The notes: generated from the letters alone by a model not told the origin. 64,000 nucleotides of DNA from Triplophysa rosa (GCF_024868665.1 NC_079893.1:12903400-12967399); one strand, 5' to 3'; counted from the first letter of the stretch, positions 10,801 through 22,460 are shown. Numbers and translations are program-made.

Positions 10801-11725
10801 GGTACACAGACGGCGGCGAGAGCGGAGACTCGTCAGTGCTCTCGCTCGGGTAAATGCTTCCCTCACCCTCAGCCAACGGATCTCGTTCCTGGGAGTGGTT
10901 TTTGATTTGACACGAATGACAGCCAGAATTGCATCAGAACATGCACTGGCTATTCGGCAGCTCGCGGCCTCTTTCAAATTGGGAACTTCACGCCCCCTCA
11001 AGGCATTTCAGAAGATGCTGGGTCTCATGGCCTCCACGTCTCAGGTACTGCAGTTAGGCATCCTTCGCATGGGGCCACTTCAATACTGGCTGAAACTGAG
11101 TGTTCCGCCACACGCTTGGCGTCTCGGATGCCTACGTGTCAGGGTGGATCGAATCTGGCTACCCTGGCTCCCTGGAAGGATCCCCTTTGGCTGGAGCAGG
11201 GTGTGCCCCTGGGAACGATATGCAGACGAAAGGTGGTCAAGACAGATGCCTCCAACACAGGTTGGGGGGCCCTGTGCGATGGCATGCCGGCCTTTGGCCA
11301 CTGGTCGGATCAGGCAGAAGCCTGCACATCAACTGCCTGGAAATGCACGCAGTGTGGCTGGCCCTTCACAACTTCCTGCCGGTCTTACTGGATTGCCACG
11401 TCCTAGTCTGGTCGGACAGTATGATGGTGGTGTCCTACATAAATCGCCAGGGAGGCCTCTCTTCGAGGCGCCTTTTTCCCCTGTTACTTCATCTCTTGAA
11501 ATGGGGCCAGTTCGATCTGCGCTGTTCGTAGCCCCACTCTGGAAAAACCAGCCTCGGGTTGCGGAACTGTCTCAGCTGCTTGTAGCAGCCCCGTGGCCTA
11601 TTCCCCTGAGATGGGACCTCCTCTCTCAGGCAGGCAACACGATTTGGCACCCCCAGCCCGAGCTGTGGGCTCTGCACCTTTGGCCTCTCGATGGCAGCCT
11701 ATGGACCTCCCCTAGAGTGTCCTGA
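10787..11725 (+). pseudogene. DIRS family 2 reverse transcriptase tail and RNase H
   Basis: A 312-codon open frame. It contains LTLSQRISFLGVVFDLTRMT, the conserved end of the DIRS RT palm/thumb, then the connection domain (FQKMLGLMASTSQVLQLGIL). Other frames continue RNase H: HINCLEMHAVWLALHNFLP and VLVWSDSMMVVSYINRQGG. The catalytic YADD-type region is missing because of the gag-RT deletion. Towards the end, VAPLWKNQPRVAELSQLL matches the methylase-like/connector part. Three frames share the homology, so two or more indels have accumulated. Confidence 0.7.
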
Positions 11726-11734
11726 ACACTATCT

Positions 11735-12200
11735 CTCAGGCTAGAGCTCTGTCTACAAAACGGTTCTATACTCTAAAGTGGTCTGTCTTTTCCACCTGGT
11801 GTGCAGCCCGCGGCACAGACCCAGAATCCTGCAACATATCGTTGATACTGTCCTTTCTGGAAGAGCTGTTGGATAAGGGTCGTTCCCCTTCCACACTCAA
11901 GGTCTATGTGGCAGCCATTTTGGTTTTCCATGCCCCCATAGCAGGCCAAACGGTGGGTGAGGACAACTTGGTTGTTTGTTTCTTGTCCCGTCAGAGCACT
12001 GAAGGTTTACATCAAGCGTTCTGCCCCCTTCAGGCAGTCGGAATAGCTCTTTGTTTGCTTTGGTGACCGCACCAAAGGGTCCCCCGTCACGAAGCAGAGA
12101 CTTTCTAAATGGATAGTTGAGGCTATTACGCTAGCATATTCTTCCTTGTGCCTTCTATGCCCCACGGGAGTTAGAGCCCACTCTACTAGAGGTGTGAATG
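11735..12200 (+). pseudogene. DIRS family 2 tyrosine recombinase remnant
   Basis: The best frame (11842-12066) has LSFLEELLDKGRSPSTLKVY, the N-terminal core-binding motif of DIRS tyrosine recombinases. A later frame has GVRAHSTRG (about 12170-12198), containing the R and H of the catalytic domain. Between them sequence is missing and shifted, so no active enzyme can be made. Confidence 0.7.
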
Positions 12201-12319
12201 AGTAAAGGTTTTTGCAAGCAATTTGGTGCCTCGCTGTGATGGAACAACTAGGCTTCGCTCATTTTCAGACCGAAGATGACAGGAGGGGGTGTAGACCTGG
12301 AGCAGTGAGCTAATGTAAA

Positions 12320-13183
12320 CTTAACTTAACTAAGAACGTTTCAGAAAACATATAATAACGATAAAAAGTTAATAACTTAAAGAGTACATAACTAGGGATT
12401 TTTAAGGTCCTACTTTGGTTTATGGAGTGTCCAATAACAAGTTTATGTACATAGAAGGTGTAAAAACACTTTTATTTCGTAATAATAGGTAGTTATTCTT
12501 ACCTTACTTCTTGACTAACTCTCAAATGATTTGTTCCGCGATTCAACTGTCTAATCCCCTCCTTTTCATTTAAGAGATAAACATTGTAAAAAGGCAGATG
12601 TAAGTGTTCAAATGAATATTAATGCGCATATGCAACATTACCTATGGCACTACGATACTACCGTTTCAAAAATAGACAGGCATCGCGGGTATTTTGAAGC
12701 TTTAGCATCGCGATGCTACCGTAGCACCAGTACACCGTACAACCCTAATTCAGAGTCAACTCCCTTTTTTCCAGGCCAATAACATTGTTATTCAATCACC
12801 TTCGGATTTACAACTTGGCAGACTGCTTACTTTCAAATACAGCAACATTACACACTGCATGAAATGTAATTTTCATGATCTCATGTTATGTACTTTTTAA
12901 GAACGACATAGCGTTAAGAAGGTTTCGGGAAACGCAGCCCAATTCATTATACAAAAATTGGTAAAGGGTAAAAGGTTTACACAATAATAGTAATAATGCA
13001 TCTAAGAATATTTACAAAAGGAAATTTTAAATATGAGTATGTGTGATAAGGAGTTTAGGTTTATTTACAGTAATTGCATTTTGTTATAGAATAAAACCCT
13101 AGCCAGAATATATATTTGATTTACATTATAAAATGGCTTACTTTACCCCATTGTCATATTACATGCCCCTCTCAAATACAGAC
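12320..13183. other. AT-rich non-coding stretch
   Basis: Nothing supported. Short repeats are possible, but no boundaries were seen. Confidence 0.35.
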
Positions 13184-13660
13184 TGTCATGATCCCGCCTT
13201 CCTTGCAGTTATTTCTCTTGTTCTGACAGGCAAGATCATGACAGTCCCATTTCTTTTGTTTTGTTTTTGGTAGCCATGTGCGCTCCTGTCATCCGTCTTA
13301 GACCCGCCCCCTTGTTTCCTTATTAATTATCCCATTATCAGTTCACGGCCTTTTATGCCTCTTTTGTTCCTCTCCTATTTAATGCCCTTGTGTTTGCTGT
13401 CTTGTGCTGGGTCGTTTGTCTTCCTCATTGTCTTGTCCTGTTATCACTGGTCTGTCTCCTAAGTTAAGTTTTAGTCAAGTTTTATACAATCTCATGTATA
13501 TTGTTCCTGGATTTTGAGTTGTGTTTTGTCCCTTGTAAATAAAGTGTCTCTTTGTAAAGAGCTGTCTGCACTTGGGTTCTGTTTCTTGCACAACCGTGAC
13601 AGAATGATTCAGCCAACAAAGAACCCAGCAGACAGCTCACCGGGTGACTCTCCTTTACTG
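13184..13660 (+). repeat. LTR (family B) with attached 5' internal leader
   Basis: It runs from TGTCATGATCCCGCC (13184) to CCGTGACA (13601), 418 bp. A TTTAATGCCC promoter-like block lies near 13378 and AATAAAGTGTCTCT (a polyadenylation signal) near 13539. Directly after it, GAATGATTCAGCC and AAAGAACCCAGCAGACAGC look like the leader and gag start of a Ty3/gypsy-like element. The rest is lost and no 5-bp target duplication is seen. Confidence 0.6.
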
Positions 13661-13800
13661 ATGCCATATAGAAAAACCCTTTTGGTTCCACAAAGAACCA
13701 TTCAGTCAAAAGTTCTTTAAAGAACCTTCTCTTTCTTACCTTTTCATAATCTGAAGATGCCATTTAGAGGCATGGCATCATGAAGCACCTTTTATTTTTA
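13660..13800. mobile_element. MITE (GGTTCTTT family), copy 1
   Basis: GATGCCATATAGAAAAACCC, TTTTGGTTCCACAAAGAACC, AAAGAACCTTCTC and TTAGAGGCATGGCATC form the inverted-repeat MITE that recurs at 25580-25775. Confidence 0.6.
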
Positions 13801-14700
13801 AGAGGCACAGGACACTGTAACATCTTTTCACACTTTAATTGTTTTAAGATCTGCTTTACAACAACTGCAACTTTTACAGAGAAGACTCACTGGTGCCATG
13901 CAGACCAGGAGGATGATATTAATACTTAAAACCTGACCTTTGCATATAGAAGGTCAGTGTTCCTTTGTCTTAATCCACATCTTCAGCAATAAAGCAAGTT
14001 CCTTCAGTGGCAGCAGGGCCCCCTAAGCACAGCTGTGCTGCTCTATTTCCAGACAATCCGTCCATTCATTATTTACACCACATCAGTTTCTTGCATAATT
14101 AATTGGAAACATTAATGCATAATTTGGCAGATTAATGAGTTTTAATTAAGTGAGTCTTTTATTGTGCTGTTGATTAGGCTTGCTGGGGAATGAGGTGGGG
14201 GGCGTGGCTTGTGTCTAATCACCCCCCACCTAATTAAATGAACTAAAAAAAATGTATGGATTCAGTACTGGTACTTGAGGGCTTACAGATACTTTCTTTT
14301 CTTGCTGTGAACAATTTTTATACCAGTAAAAATCATTCCTGTATGTACCCTGTATTGTCAGACACAGTGGTGATGTTGAAATTATACGTTTTAGCGTTCC
14401 AAAGGTCATTGTGCCAAACCAGCAAATACAAAATACAACTCTATTTGTTTATGTCTGAAAAAGGAAAGCTCTGACCTTAAGCAAAAGTTCTGAGAAACAA
14501 AGAGAGAGAGAGAGTCTCTGTCGAGGTCTGGGTCTGTATATGCGTAATGGTGCGATCCGAGGATACTCTTTAGGTCGACATACTGCTCAGCTCTTGGTGC
14601 TAGTGTTGTTGATTACCCCATTACAGATTTAGATCCGTCCTCTTTACATGCATTCAAAGTCAAATAAACGTGTTCCTAAAGAAAATTCAACAACCTCTTA
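13801..14700. other. non-coding stretch with a small G/C hairpin
   Basis: No gene supported. GAGGTGGGGGGCG at about 14190 and CCCCCCACCTAAT at about 14223 are inverted and could pair. A short (GA)n run lies at 14501-14514. Confidence 0.35.
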
Positions 14701-14719
14701 AAACTAACCAAAAGCCCAG

Positions 14720-15183
14720 CAATCTGATCAAATGAACCCAACACTCAAATGGTCATCAAAATGTGAATCTGAATTTATTAGTGCAATTAGCTCAAAAGAG
14801 ATTTCCAACCAAATTAATACATTTCAAATAACACCGTTTAAAACCGACATAAATACTGCTGTATATGAAATAAATCATATATATGATAGGTGTATAATTA
14901 AAGCTAGCCTAAGCCTACTATATAAGAACAAGAAAACTCAACTAAAATCTGGAGATGAAATCTGGTTTGACAAAGAATGTAAAATTAAAAGAAAAAACTC
15001 TGAAGGCTCTCCAACCTAAAACACAGAGAGAAATCAGACTAAACTATTGCGAAGCACTTAGGGATTACAAAAATACAAACCACTACAAAAAAAATACCTT
15101 AACCATACTCTAAATGAAATCCAAGACTCTATTAATAATAATCAATTCTGGGAAAAATGGAATACTCTAAATAAACCGCAAAA
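14720..15183 (+). mobile_element. non-LTR retrotransposon (LINE) fragment, 5' piece
   Basis: The frame at 14732-15019 reads DEIWFDKECKIKRK, and after a one-base shift it continues to FWEKWNTLNKP. This is the linker between endonuclease and RT in L1/Tx1-like fish LINEs. The coding sequence stops at 15183, where the DIRS element begins, and resumes at 18812. Family assignment is tentative. Confidence 0.6.
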
Positions 15184-16249
15184 CGTCTTGGTTACGGATG
15201 TAACCTCAGTTCCCTGATGGAGGGAACGAGACGTTGTGTCGAACCGACAGATTGGGGTTCGTCTTGAGAACCTATCATCTTCTGAGTATTTTGAAAAGGC
15301 CAGTGAAAATTGGCAAATGAAATTTGCATGCTGGACTCCTCCCCGGATGTCCGGGTATAAGACGGAAGCCGGCGTGCTCATTCATTCACCGTTTGGTCTG
15401 AGGAGCCTGAGAGCATCCCCCCGACCGCTGCGGCGGGCAGCCAGTGTTGTGGCATAAAGGACACAACGTCTCGTTCCCTCCATCAGGGAACGGAGGTTAC
15501 ATCCGTAACTAAGACGTTCCCTTTCTGTCGGTCTCTCGACGTTGTGTCGAACCGACAGATTGGGGTTCCTATGGAAGACGCCACAGCGCTGAGCCGCGTC
15601 ACAATCTCTAGCGGAGCGACGTTGACTGGCCTGGGAGAGTCAGACATAGGCACTAACGCAAAATTGTGACAGTCCAGTGGAGAGGTAGGGGGTCCCAGAG
15701 CTTTTGTGAAAAGATGGGAAGCCCCTGCCACCGGCCGTCACGGGCAGAGGCCTTAGTTCTCTAACCAGCGAGAAGCCACCTGGCACCGTAAGGGCCACTG
15801 GGTAAGCATTATTCACCCCCTGGAGGGAAAACGCTGCAGAGACCACTACCTACCGTAGGGAGGAATTAGTGGAGACACCACATGGTCTCACCATCAGGGG
15901 AGAACTCATGGGAAAATGTGCGGACTGCAGGAGTTAACCGCAAGGTGGTAGTCCACCTAGGGAGGTCATGGGTTGCCGAGGTGGGAACCATTCATGAGGA
16001 TACATCAGACGGAACAGCCCACGGAGGGGGGGTTACCACGTCTGGAGCACTAGGTCCGGTTAGAGCTATGTGGGAGATAACTCAACTGTTCCCCGGCCTA
16101 AGGGGGCAGGGCTGCTCTGCCCAGCCTGCCCCGAGGAAGGTGCTAGTGATGGATAAAATGCCTGTTCTTTAACCAGTGGGGGAAAGAGGGGAGGCGTAAT
16201 AGCCGCTGATCCCCCTAAGGAAGGGGGAAGGGCTTTCGCAGGCGTGCGC

Positions 16250-16440
16250 CCTACCGGCTGCCGGTCCTACACATTGCCCTGCAGAACGCGGGCTGACACC
16301 GGTTCCGCGCGTAGGTATTAGAACCTCACGGAGTTGTTGGGCATAGCCCAACCCGCAGCTCTGCAGATGTCTGCTAGAGAGGCGCCCTGAGCCAGTGCCC
16401 ATGAGGAGTGTGCCTCACTCCCAATGGACAGGGGCGGAGC
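16250..16440 (-). pseudogene. DIRS family 1 recombinase C-terminus (copy 2)
   Basis: The minus strand reads SSWALAQGASLADICRAAGW, then a damaged version of FARFYNLR with a TAA in it, then AEPVSARVLQGN before TAG. This is the catalytic end of a DIRS tyrosine recombinase. The core-binding domain and most of the catalytic domain are deleted between 16440 and the RNase H part. Confidence 0.7.
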
Positions 16441-17130
16441 TGATCACCTGCTGACTCCAAAGAAGGAGGCGTCGGGCGAGTCATGTTAGCTGCCGTGAGC
16501 GTGATAGATATACGCCACGGCAGTTGTGCTGTCCGACCGGACCAGCACGTGCTTGTCCATGCACAAAAGGTAGTAGCCTCCTAAGTGCAAGTAGCACAGC
16601 TAACGACTCTAGGCAGTTGATATGCCAACGCAGGCAGGGGCCCGTCCACCGCCCCGACACTGCGTGCCCCTTGCACACGGCACCCCAACCCTGCAGGGAG
16701 GCATCCGTCGCACCACGACGTGCCTGGCCCCTGCCCTAAGGGGACCCTTGTCCACAAGAAGGTCATGGGAGACCAAGGGGTTAGGGTGCGTCGGCAGAAA
16801 AGCGTGATGACCCTACGCCGGTGTGCCACACTCTCCAAGGAACCTGACTCTGTAGCCAGTGTTGGAGCGGTCGTATGTGCATCGACCCGAGGGGGACCAC
16901 CCCCGCTGAGGATGCCATGTATCCCAGGAGCCTCTGAAATTGTTTCAGGGGGACCGCTGACTGCCTGAGAGCTTCAGGCAGTTCAACACTGATCGCTGCC
17001 TCCGGGAGGCCATGTGGGCGAGGGCTTCCTCGTCGCGGGTCTCGCGCCCCCCGCAGGGGGCGAGTGGGGCCGCTCATGAGGACAGAGTCAAGTTCCATAC
17101 CGAGAAAGAGGATGCTCTGCACCGGGGAGA
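16440..17130 (-). pseudogene. DIRS family 1 RT tail and RNase H (copy 2)
   Basis: The 16781-17122 frame has SILFLGMELDSVLMS and LKQFQRLLGYMASSAGVVPL (end of RT and connection). The 16481-16678 frame has WHINCLESLAVLLALRRLLP (RNase H core). The expected DSMTVVSYINRQ-like continuation is lost. The sequence then jumps to the recombinase C-terminus at about 16440. Confidence 0.75.
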
Positions 17131-17271
17131 GCTTGCTCTTCTCAGTTGACCTGTAGCCCCAACCGATCTAGGTGCCGGAGCACCATGTCCCTGTGTGTAC
17201 ACAACAGATCTCGAGAGTGCGCCAAGCTGAGCCAGTCATCGAGATAGTTTAGTACCCACACACCTCCTTCT

Positions 17272-17700
17272 CTAAGGGGAAGGAGGGCGGCTTCCACGAC
17301 CTTCATAAAGACTCATGGAGACAGGTACAGACCAAAGGGGAGGACCCTGTACTGATATGCCCGTCCCTCGAATGCGAACCCTGGGAACGGCCGATGTCGA
17401 GGGAGGATCGAGACATGAAAGTACACGTCCTTCAGGTCGATTGCCATGAACCAGTCCTGACACCTGACAGACGTCAGGATGCGCTTCTGCGTGATCATTC
17501 TGAAAGGCAGCTTGTGTAAGTGCCTGTTCAGAACACACAGATCCAAGGTAGGGCGCAGCCCCCTGCCTTTCTTGGGGACAATGAAGTATGGGCTGCAACA
17601 CCCGTTGAACATCTCGGCTGGTGGACGGGCTCGATCGCTCCCTTCACCAGAAGGGTGGCGACCTTGGCCCAAAGTACGGGAGCATCCTAGCCTCTGACTG
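17272..17700 (-). pseudogene. DIRS family 1 reverse transcriptase, N-terminal half (copy 2)
   Basis: The frame at 17313-17672 contains CCSPYFIVPKKGRGLRPTLD, then LDLCVLNRHLHKLPFRMIT and the palm motif MAIDLKDVYFHVSILPRHR, followed by YQYRVLPFGLYLSP. These are RT motifs 1-4 of DIRS. The region with the second catalytic aspartates falls between this frame and the next and is broken. Confidence 0.8.
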
Positions 17701-17799
17701 AGGTAAATACGATGCCCTGAACTTGGGCGGGTGACTGGATCACGTAGCCGAGACGGATCGTCTTCCCTAGTCAGCCTGACAGTCTGGGAACCCCAGGCT

Positions 17800-18600
17800 C
17801 CCAGAACTGTGACAGGGGGACTAAAGGTTCAATTTCTCATGGACCATAAGTGTGGACATCGTGGACCATGGACCATAAGTGTGGACAGTGCGTGCACTGC
17901 AACCCAACACTCACGGCGGCCCGGGAAAGCATGGCTGACATTTCGACGCCCGCGGGGCGTCTTCCTGGGCTCGACCCCCCGAGGGAGGGAGCCCAAGGAA
18001 TCGTCGGAGTCGGATGGCAGTACGTCACCCCCCGATGCTGCAAGACCTCATCTTCACGCATCGTGTCCGAATACGTGATTGAGGAGTAAGACGGTGGGAC
18101 CGTCTCCTGGGGGACGATCAGACAAGCGAGACGAGGTGCGAACGGTCCGTGAGCCAGCGGCTGGCGGATTATCGCTCACAGTAATCCTCATATCACCCTC
18201 GGTGCTAGCCGTAGCGGACGGCAGGGCCGTAGTCCTGCCGCCACGGAACGGGGAGCAAACGAGGTGGTGGCTGAGTCCCGTGGGAACACAGCCACCCGTG
18301 ACGCAACGTCTGAATCGTCGCTGCCCACAGTGCAGGCAGGACGTATCCACAACGTCTGCCCCAGCGTACTGGAAGCAGACATCGTGTCCGTCCCCCTCCT
18401 CGATGAGTGTGTTGCACCCATGAGAACAGCGGGACAAGCCACGCTGGAGAAATTTGCTCTTTTAGAAAAGGAAATTTGCTCGAACACCTCTGGAACTGCC
18501 GAGACGCCCAGGGGAGAGTCACTGCAGGAAGGGTCCCTCGGCTGCACCACGTCGTAGATTCCAGCAGAATATTGATCACTGAAGATGGCTGTGTCGCTCA
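17800..18600 (-). pseudogene. DIRS family 1 gag remnant (copy 2)
   Basis: Overlapping minus-strand frames (18054-18437, 18188-18610, 18205-18579) cover this part. They include a Cys-rich piece (HGCNTLIEEGDGHDVCFQYAG, with CLHCGQRRFRRC later) resembling the zinc-binding motif of DIRS Gag. A Ser/Asp/Glu-rich N-terminal part lies near the 5' terminal repeat. Frames change several times, so it is decayed. Confidence 0.55.
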
Positions 18601-18811
18601 TCAGATGCACAGGCTCTGAAGAACAAAGGGTGAATGAATGAGCACGCCGGCTTCCCTCTTATACCCGGACATCCGGGGAGGAGTCCAGCATGCAAATTTC
18701 ATTCGCCAATTTTCATTGGCCTTTTCAAAATACTCAGAAGATGATAGGTTCTCAAGACGAACCCCAATCTGTCGGTTCGACACAACGTCTAGAGACCGAC
18801 AGAAAGGGAAC

Positions 18812-18896
18812 CAGGATGTAGCCACACAAAATGGAGAAATATGGAAAGACTACTTTAAAAGCCTGAAGAAGTCTCCTCAGACACTTGAATAAACTT
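18812..18896 (+). mobile_element. LINE fragment, continuation after the DIRS insertion
   Basis: Directly after the DIRS end the plus strand reads QDVATQNGEIWKDYFKSL, which in L1/Tx1-type fish LINEs follows shortly after the FWxxWNxLNK motif seen at the other side (15150-15180). The two halves thus belonged to one LINE. It ends soon after at about 18896. Confidence 0.6.
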
Positions 18897-19499
18897 TATT
18901 TTATTTTATATTTCATTTTATATTTATCCCTTACTTAGCACCTGAGTTAATAGAGTTAATTTTACTCTAATGTTTGTACTTAGGGTATGTCTTTTGTTAT
19001 ATGTTCAATGCTTTGGCTTTAGTTACAGAGAGCTGACAGTAGTTTTGAGATCCACGGAAAGACGACAGGCAGATAGAGTTACTGTAGTTCAGACTGATGC
19101 GGCTGTGTTATTCATTGTTCTGAGTTCTGATGAAACAAAAGTGTACCTAGAAGCTCTTTGTCGTTTTTCAGACGCTTCAGTATTTTTATTATTAATTTAA
19201 AACATATTGTGGATGTGATAGATGAACACGCAGTCATGCACAGGAGTGACAGCGCTCGTGCTAATCAGAATGAATGGCAGGGAAACATCACATCGAGTTA
19301 TTCCTACTACTAACTCAGCTGTTGATTGTGACACTTATTATATGGATTTGTGGCTGTTGTTGTCACTTTGAATTATAAATGTTGCAGATTGATCGATTAA
19401 TGTGATATATAATATCTTGTAAGCTTTTCTGCATATTCTTTCTTAATTATTTATTTTAGTATTATTTATGTATACAGTATGTGGTGCTTAGAGAGTGGC

Positions 19500-19530
<31 letters not shown>

Positions 19531-19606
19531 CCTCATGGGAGGCTGAGCCCTCCTAATATTGAAAACCTAGAATCGCCCCTGCTTGAAATTGAAAAAAATT
19601 GAAATT

Positions 19607-19642
<36 letters not shown>

Positions 19643-19755
19643 GAGAGAGAGAGAGATTAAAGTATTTTCTGTTGGGATGGTTGTTGCTGTGAGACACCTT
19701 TCAAAAGTACTTCTAGTTCAAAGCCCATCTGTCACACTTTGTAAATGAGATCTGA
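18897..19755. other. AT-rich stretch with microsatellites
   Basis: It contains (TA)n at about 19499-19520 and (GACA)n followed by (GA)n at about 19610-19655. No gene supported. Confidence 0.5.
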
Positions 19756-20161
19756 TGTCACGAATCAGGGATGAAATAAAATAAACTGTAAACATGACAT
19801 ATAACAAGAACAAGGACTTACTACACTAAACTAGAAATAACATCTATTACATACTACAAAAGACTAGGCTACACTTAACAGGACAAGAACTCACCCACAC
19901 GAAACACGACAGAGTACAATGAACCGACACAAGACAGAGAACACAAGGGCATTAAATAAAGGGACAAATCAAAGGGGAACAGGTGTGGGGCATGAACTAA
20001 TAAACAGTCAAAACGAGGGATACAAAAGGGCGGGAACATAGACAAGACACCGGAGAGTGGAAGGCCAACAGGGACAAAACGCCATTCTCCACATAAAACA
20101 AGAGGTTCTGTCATGGTTCTGCCACTAGGTCAAGAAAAGCAAGACAAGGTGGACAATGACA
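19756..20161 (-). repeat. solo LTR (family A-like)
   Basis: On the minus strand it begins TGTCATTGTCCACC at 20161 and ends CTGATTCGTGACA at 19756 (406 bp). It shares the GGCATTAAATAAAGGG and AACAGGTGTGGGGCATGAA blocks, seen here on the plus strand, with related LTRs. No matching 5-bp flank was seen. Confidence 0.6.
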
Positions 20162-21509
20162 GAAGCCCCTCCTTAAGGAGCAGCATCCTGATGAATAGTA
20201 TCGCACCCTCCAAATATCCGTATCTTTATTTGGATCACATTTATAAAAGACAAATACAGCTTTACGATTATTTCCGAAAACATGCGACGCGTGCGGGGGG
20301 CAGCACTAAAGCACGTGCGTACCCATTGCCAACAAAACACAGACATGACTCAGTTTCACTTAACTCAACTCTCTCAACACAACTTTATTTATATAGCGCT
20401 TTTTACAATTTTCATTGTTACAAAGCAGCTGTACATGAGACATATTGACTATAAGCAAAACAATTAAAGTTGTACCTGTAAAAACAAGAAAAAGGTGAAA
20501 ACACAGAAGACAGACATACCCACATACAAAACACTCCACACACACAATATGCACACGTACTAACACACATAGACATAGACACACACACACGGACATGCAC
20601 GCACACACGTACACAAACAAGTACGCACACACAGTGAGAGCTAACATTTAAGATAAAGGAGAGAGAGGCACAGGTCAAATATAACAGACTATAAATTCCT
20701 ATATGCAATATTAATCAAGTAAAACTTTAAAATTCTAAAGCAGCCCCCCGGCCAGGCAAATAGTGCAAAAGAACAGTATACAAACAGTGGCGAGGAACCC
20801 AAAACTCTAATCGAGAAAAAAAACCTCAGGAGAACCCAGGCCCAACCAGGGGATTCCAGTTCCCCTCTGGCAAAAGCTGCTGCCTCTGCACAAGCTCCAC
20901 ACAGCTTGCACAACAAGGCTAAATAAAAATAAATAAACTTACTAATAAAGTAAATTATAGTTTTAAGATTATCATTAATAATCTAATAGCATTTGAAATT
21001 TTGTGGTGAAGACGTGTCAGGTGAACGCGCCCTTCCGAGGTCGCCGCTTCCCATTCTCCGCTCTACCATCAGGTCTGGCCATGAACTGCATCCTGCTCAC
21101 TATGTAACCTTGGAACAATGAGACAAGACTGGCTGAGAGTAGAGTACTGTTCTGCACACTTTGATGCAACAAGTACATCAGTTGTGTTTTTGGTTCCGGT
21201 TGATCTAACTGATGCAGCCTAAACCCTCAAAGGATTTATATTATGGAAGTGTAGTGTATGCAAGATTAAAAAGATGCGTCTTTAGTCTAGATTTAAACTG
21301 ACAGAGTCTGTCTGCCTCCCGGACAGTGCAGGGAAGACTATTCCAAAGTTTAGGCACTAGATAGGAAAAGGATCTACCACCTGCACTTGATTTTGAAATT
21401 CTAGGTATTACCAACTGACAGGATGCCTGAGAGCGTAATGCACATTAAGGACTGTAATACAAGAGGAGTTCACTCAAGTATTTGGGAGCTAAACCATGTA
21501 GGGCTTTAT

Positions 21510-22140
21510 TTATTTTTCTTGGTCAGACGCCAATAGCAGATCATTTTCATTTGTAACTCTGATCAAAGCAGTCTCTGTACTGTGACATGCTCTAAATCCA
21601 GACTGGAATTCTTCATTGATGTCATTCCTTTGGAGGAAGGAGCATAATTGAGTTGAAACTACTTTTTCCAGAACTTTAGATATGAAAGGTAGATTCGATA
21701 TAGGCCTGTAGTTCCCTAGTTCTCTGGGGTCGAGTTGGGGTTTTTTTGACAAGGGGCCTTATAACAGCCACCTTATATGCTTTAGGCACATGTCCTAATG
21801 TCAGAGATGAGTTAATAATACTAAGAAGAGGATCTATAATTTCTGGTAGCATCTCTTTCAGTAGATTTGTAGGTATAGGGTCTAGCATGCATGTTGTTGA
21901 TTTAGATGATCTAATGATTTTAGACAGCTCATCGTGGTCTACGGTATAAAATAATTGCATTTTCTCCTTAAGGGCGCTGTAGTTAGTTTGTTCAGCGGGT
22001 TTCACTTCTGATTGCATTGTTATAATTTTTTCTCTAATATCTTGGATTTTATTTGTGAAGTAGTTCATAAATTCATCACTGTTATGCTGATATACACGAT
22101 CAGAAGTCACTGACGATTTATTTTTTGTTAATTTAGCCAC
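21510..22140 (-). pseudogene. L2-like LINE reverse transcriptase, N-terminal part
   Basis: Two overlapping frames. The upstream one has DPIPTNLLKEMLPEI, LTLGHVPKAYKVAVIRPLVK and the linker before RT. The downstream one has ELGNYRPISNLPFISKVLEK and QSGFRACHSTETALIRVTN (RT motifs 1-2). A frameshift lies near 21740, and the palm motif with YADD is gone. Confidence 0.75.
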
Positions 22141-22214
22141 TGTGTTAAATAAAAACCTAGGGTTGTGCTGGTTTTCTTCTATTATTGATGAAAAGTAGGC
22201 GGAACTAGAAGTTT

Positions 22215-22460
22215 TTATAGAAGTATTAAACCTAAAGTATGATTACGAAGGTGAGTGGGTCCTGACACATGTTGACTAACGCCCATGGAGTTAAGAGTGT
22301 CTTTGAAAGCCATTCCTAAGGCATCTGTATCGTTATCTACATGGATGTTAAAGTCACCAACGACAAGGAGTCTATCTGCGGCCAGTACTAGTTCTGATAA
22401 GAACCCACCAAATTCTTTATTAAAATCTGTGTGGTAACGCATGCGGTTCATGTCTGGCAT
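22215..22460 (-). pseudogene. L2-like LINE endonuclease C-terminal part
   Basis: The frame reads LVVGDFNIHVDNDTDALGMA followed by HVSGPTHLRNHTLGLIL. GDFNIH and the later H of APE-type endonucleases are recognisable. It breaks off at 22215, before the linker to RT. Confidence 0.75.

Larger units (their letters stand above)
9990..12310 (+). mobile_element. DIRS retrotransposon family 2, internally deleted
   Basis: A plus-strand element with a terminal-repeat-like 5' end (GGCAGTTCCCTATCGATACTTC..., about 9998-10130), a TATATAA box (10217-10223), gag remnants, an RT tail/RNase H and a tyrosine-recombinase remnant. Its terminal repeat differs from that of the other three copies. Most of RT is missing and the 3' terminal repeat is not visible, so it is both internally deleted and 3' truncated. 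Several frameshifts are present. Confidence 0.82.
15184..18811 (-). mobile_element. DIRS retrotransposon family 1, both ends present, 3628 bp (copy 2)
   Basis: A minus-strand element with the classic DIRS plan. It has a 5' terminal repeat at about 18600-18811, gag, RT, RNase H, a C-terminal recombinase piece, an internal complementary region at about 15455-15570 and an inverted 3' terminal repeat at 15184-15455. The two terminal repeats are inverted relative to each other over about 220 bp. The internal region contains GACGTTCCCTTTCTGTCGG, i.e. the element's two outer ends abutted. No target duplication is present, as expected for tyrosine-recombinase integration. Most of the recombinase is deleted, so it is not autonomous. 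Confidence 0.92.

Noticed and set aside
20418..20708. Cys/Val-rich open frames on the minus strand
   Set aside because: They are translations of a CA/GT-rich tract in a LINE 3' UTR; no motif and two overlapping frames look alike.
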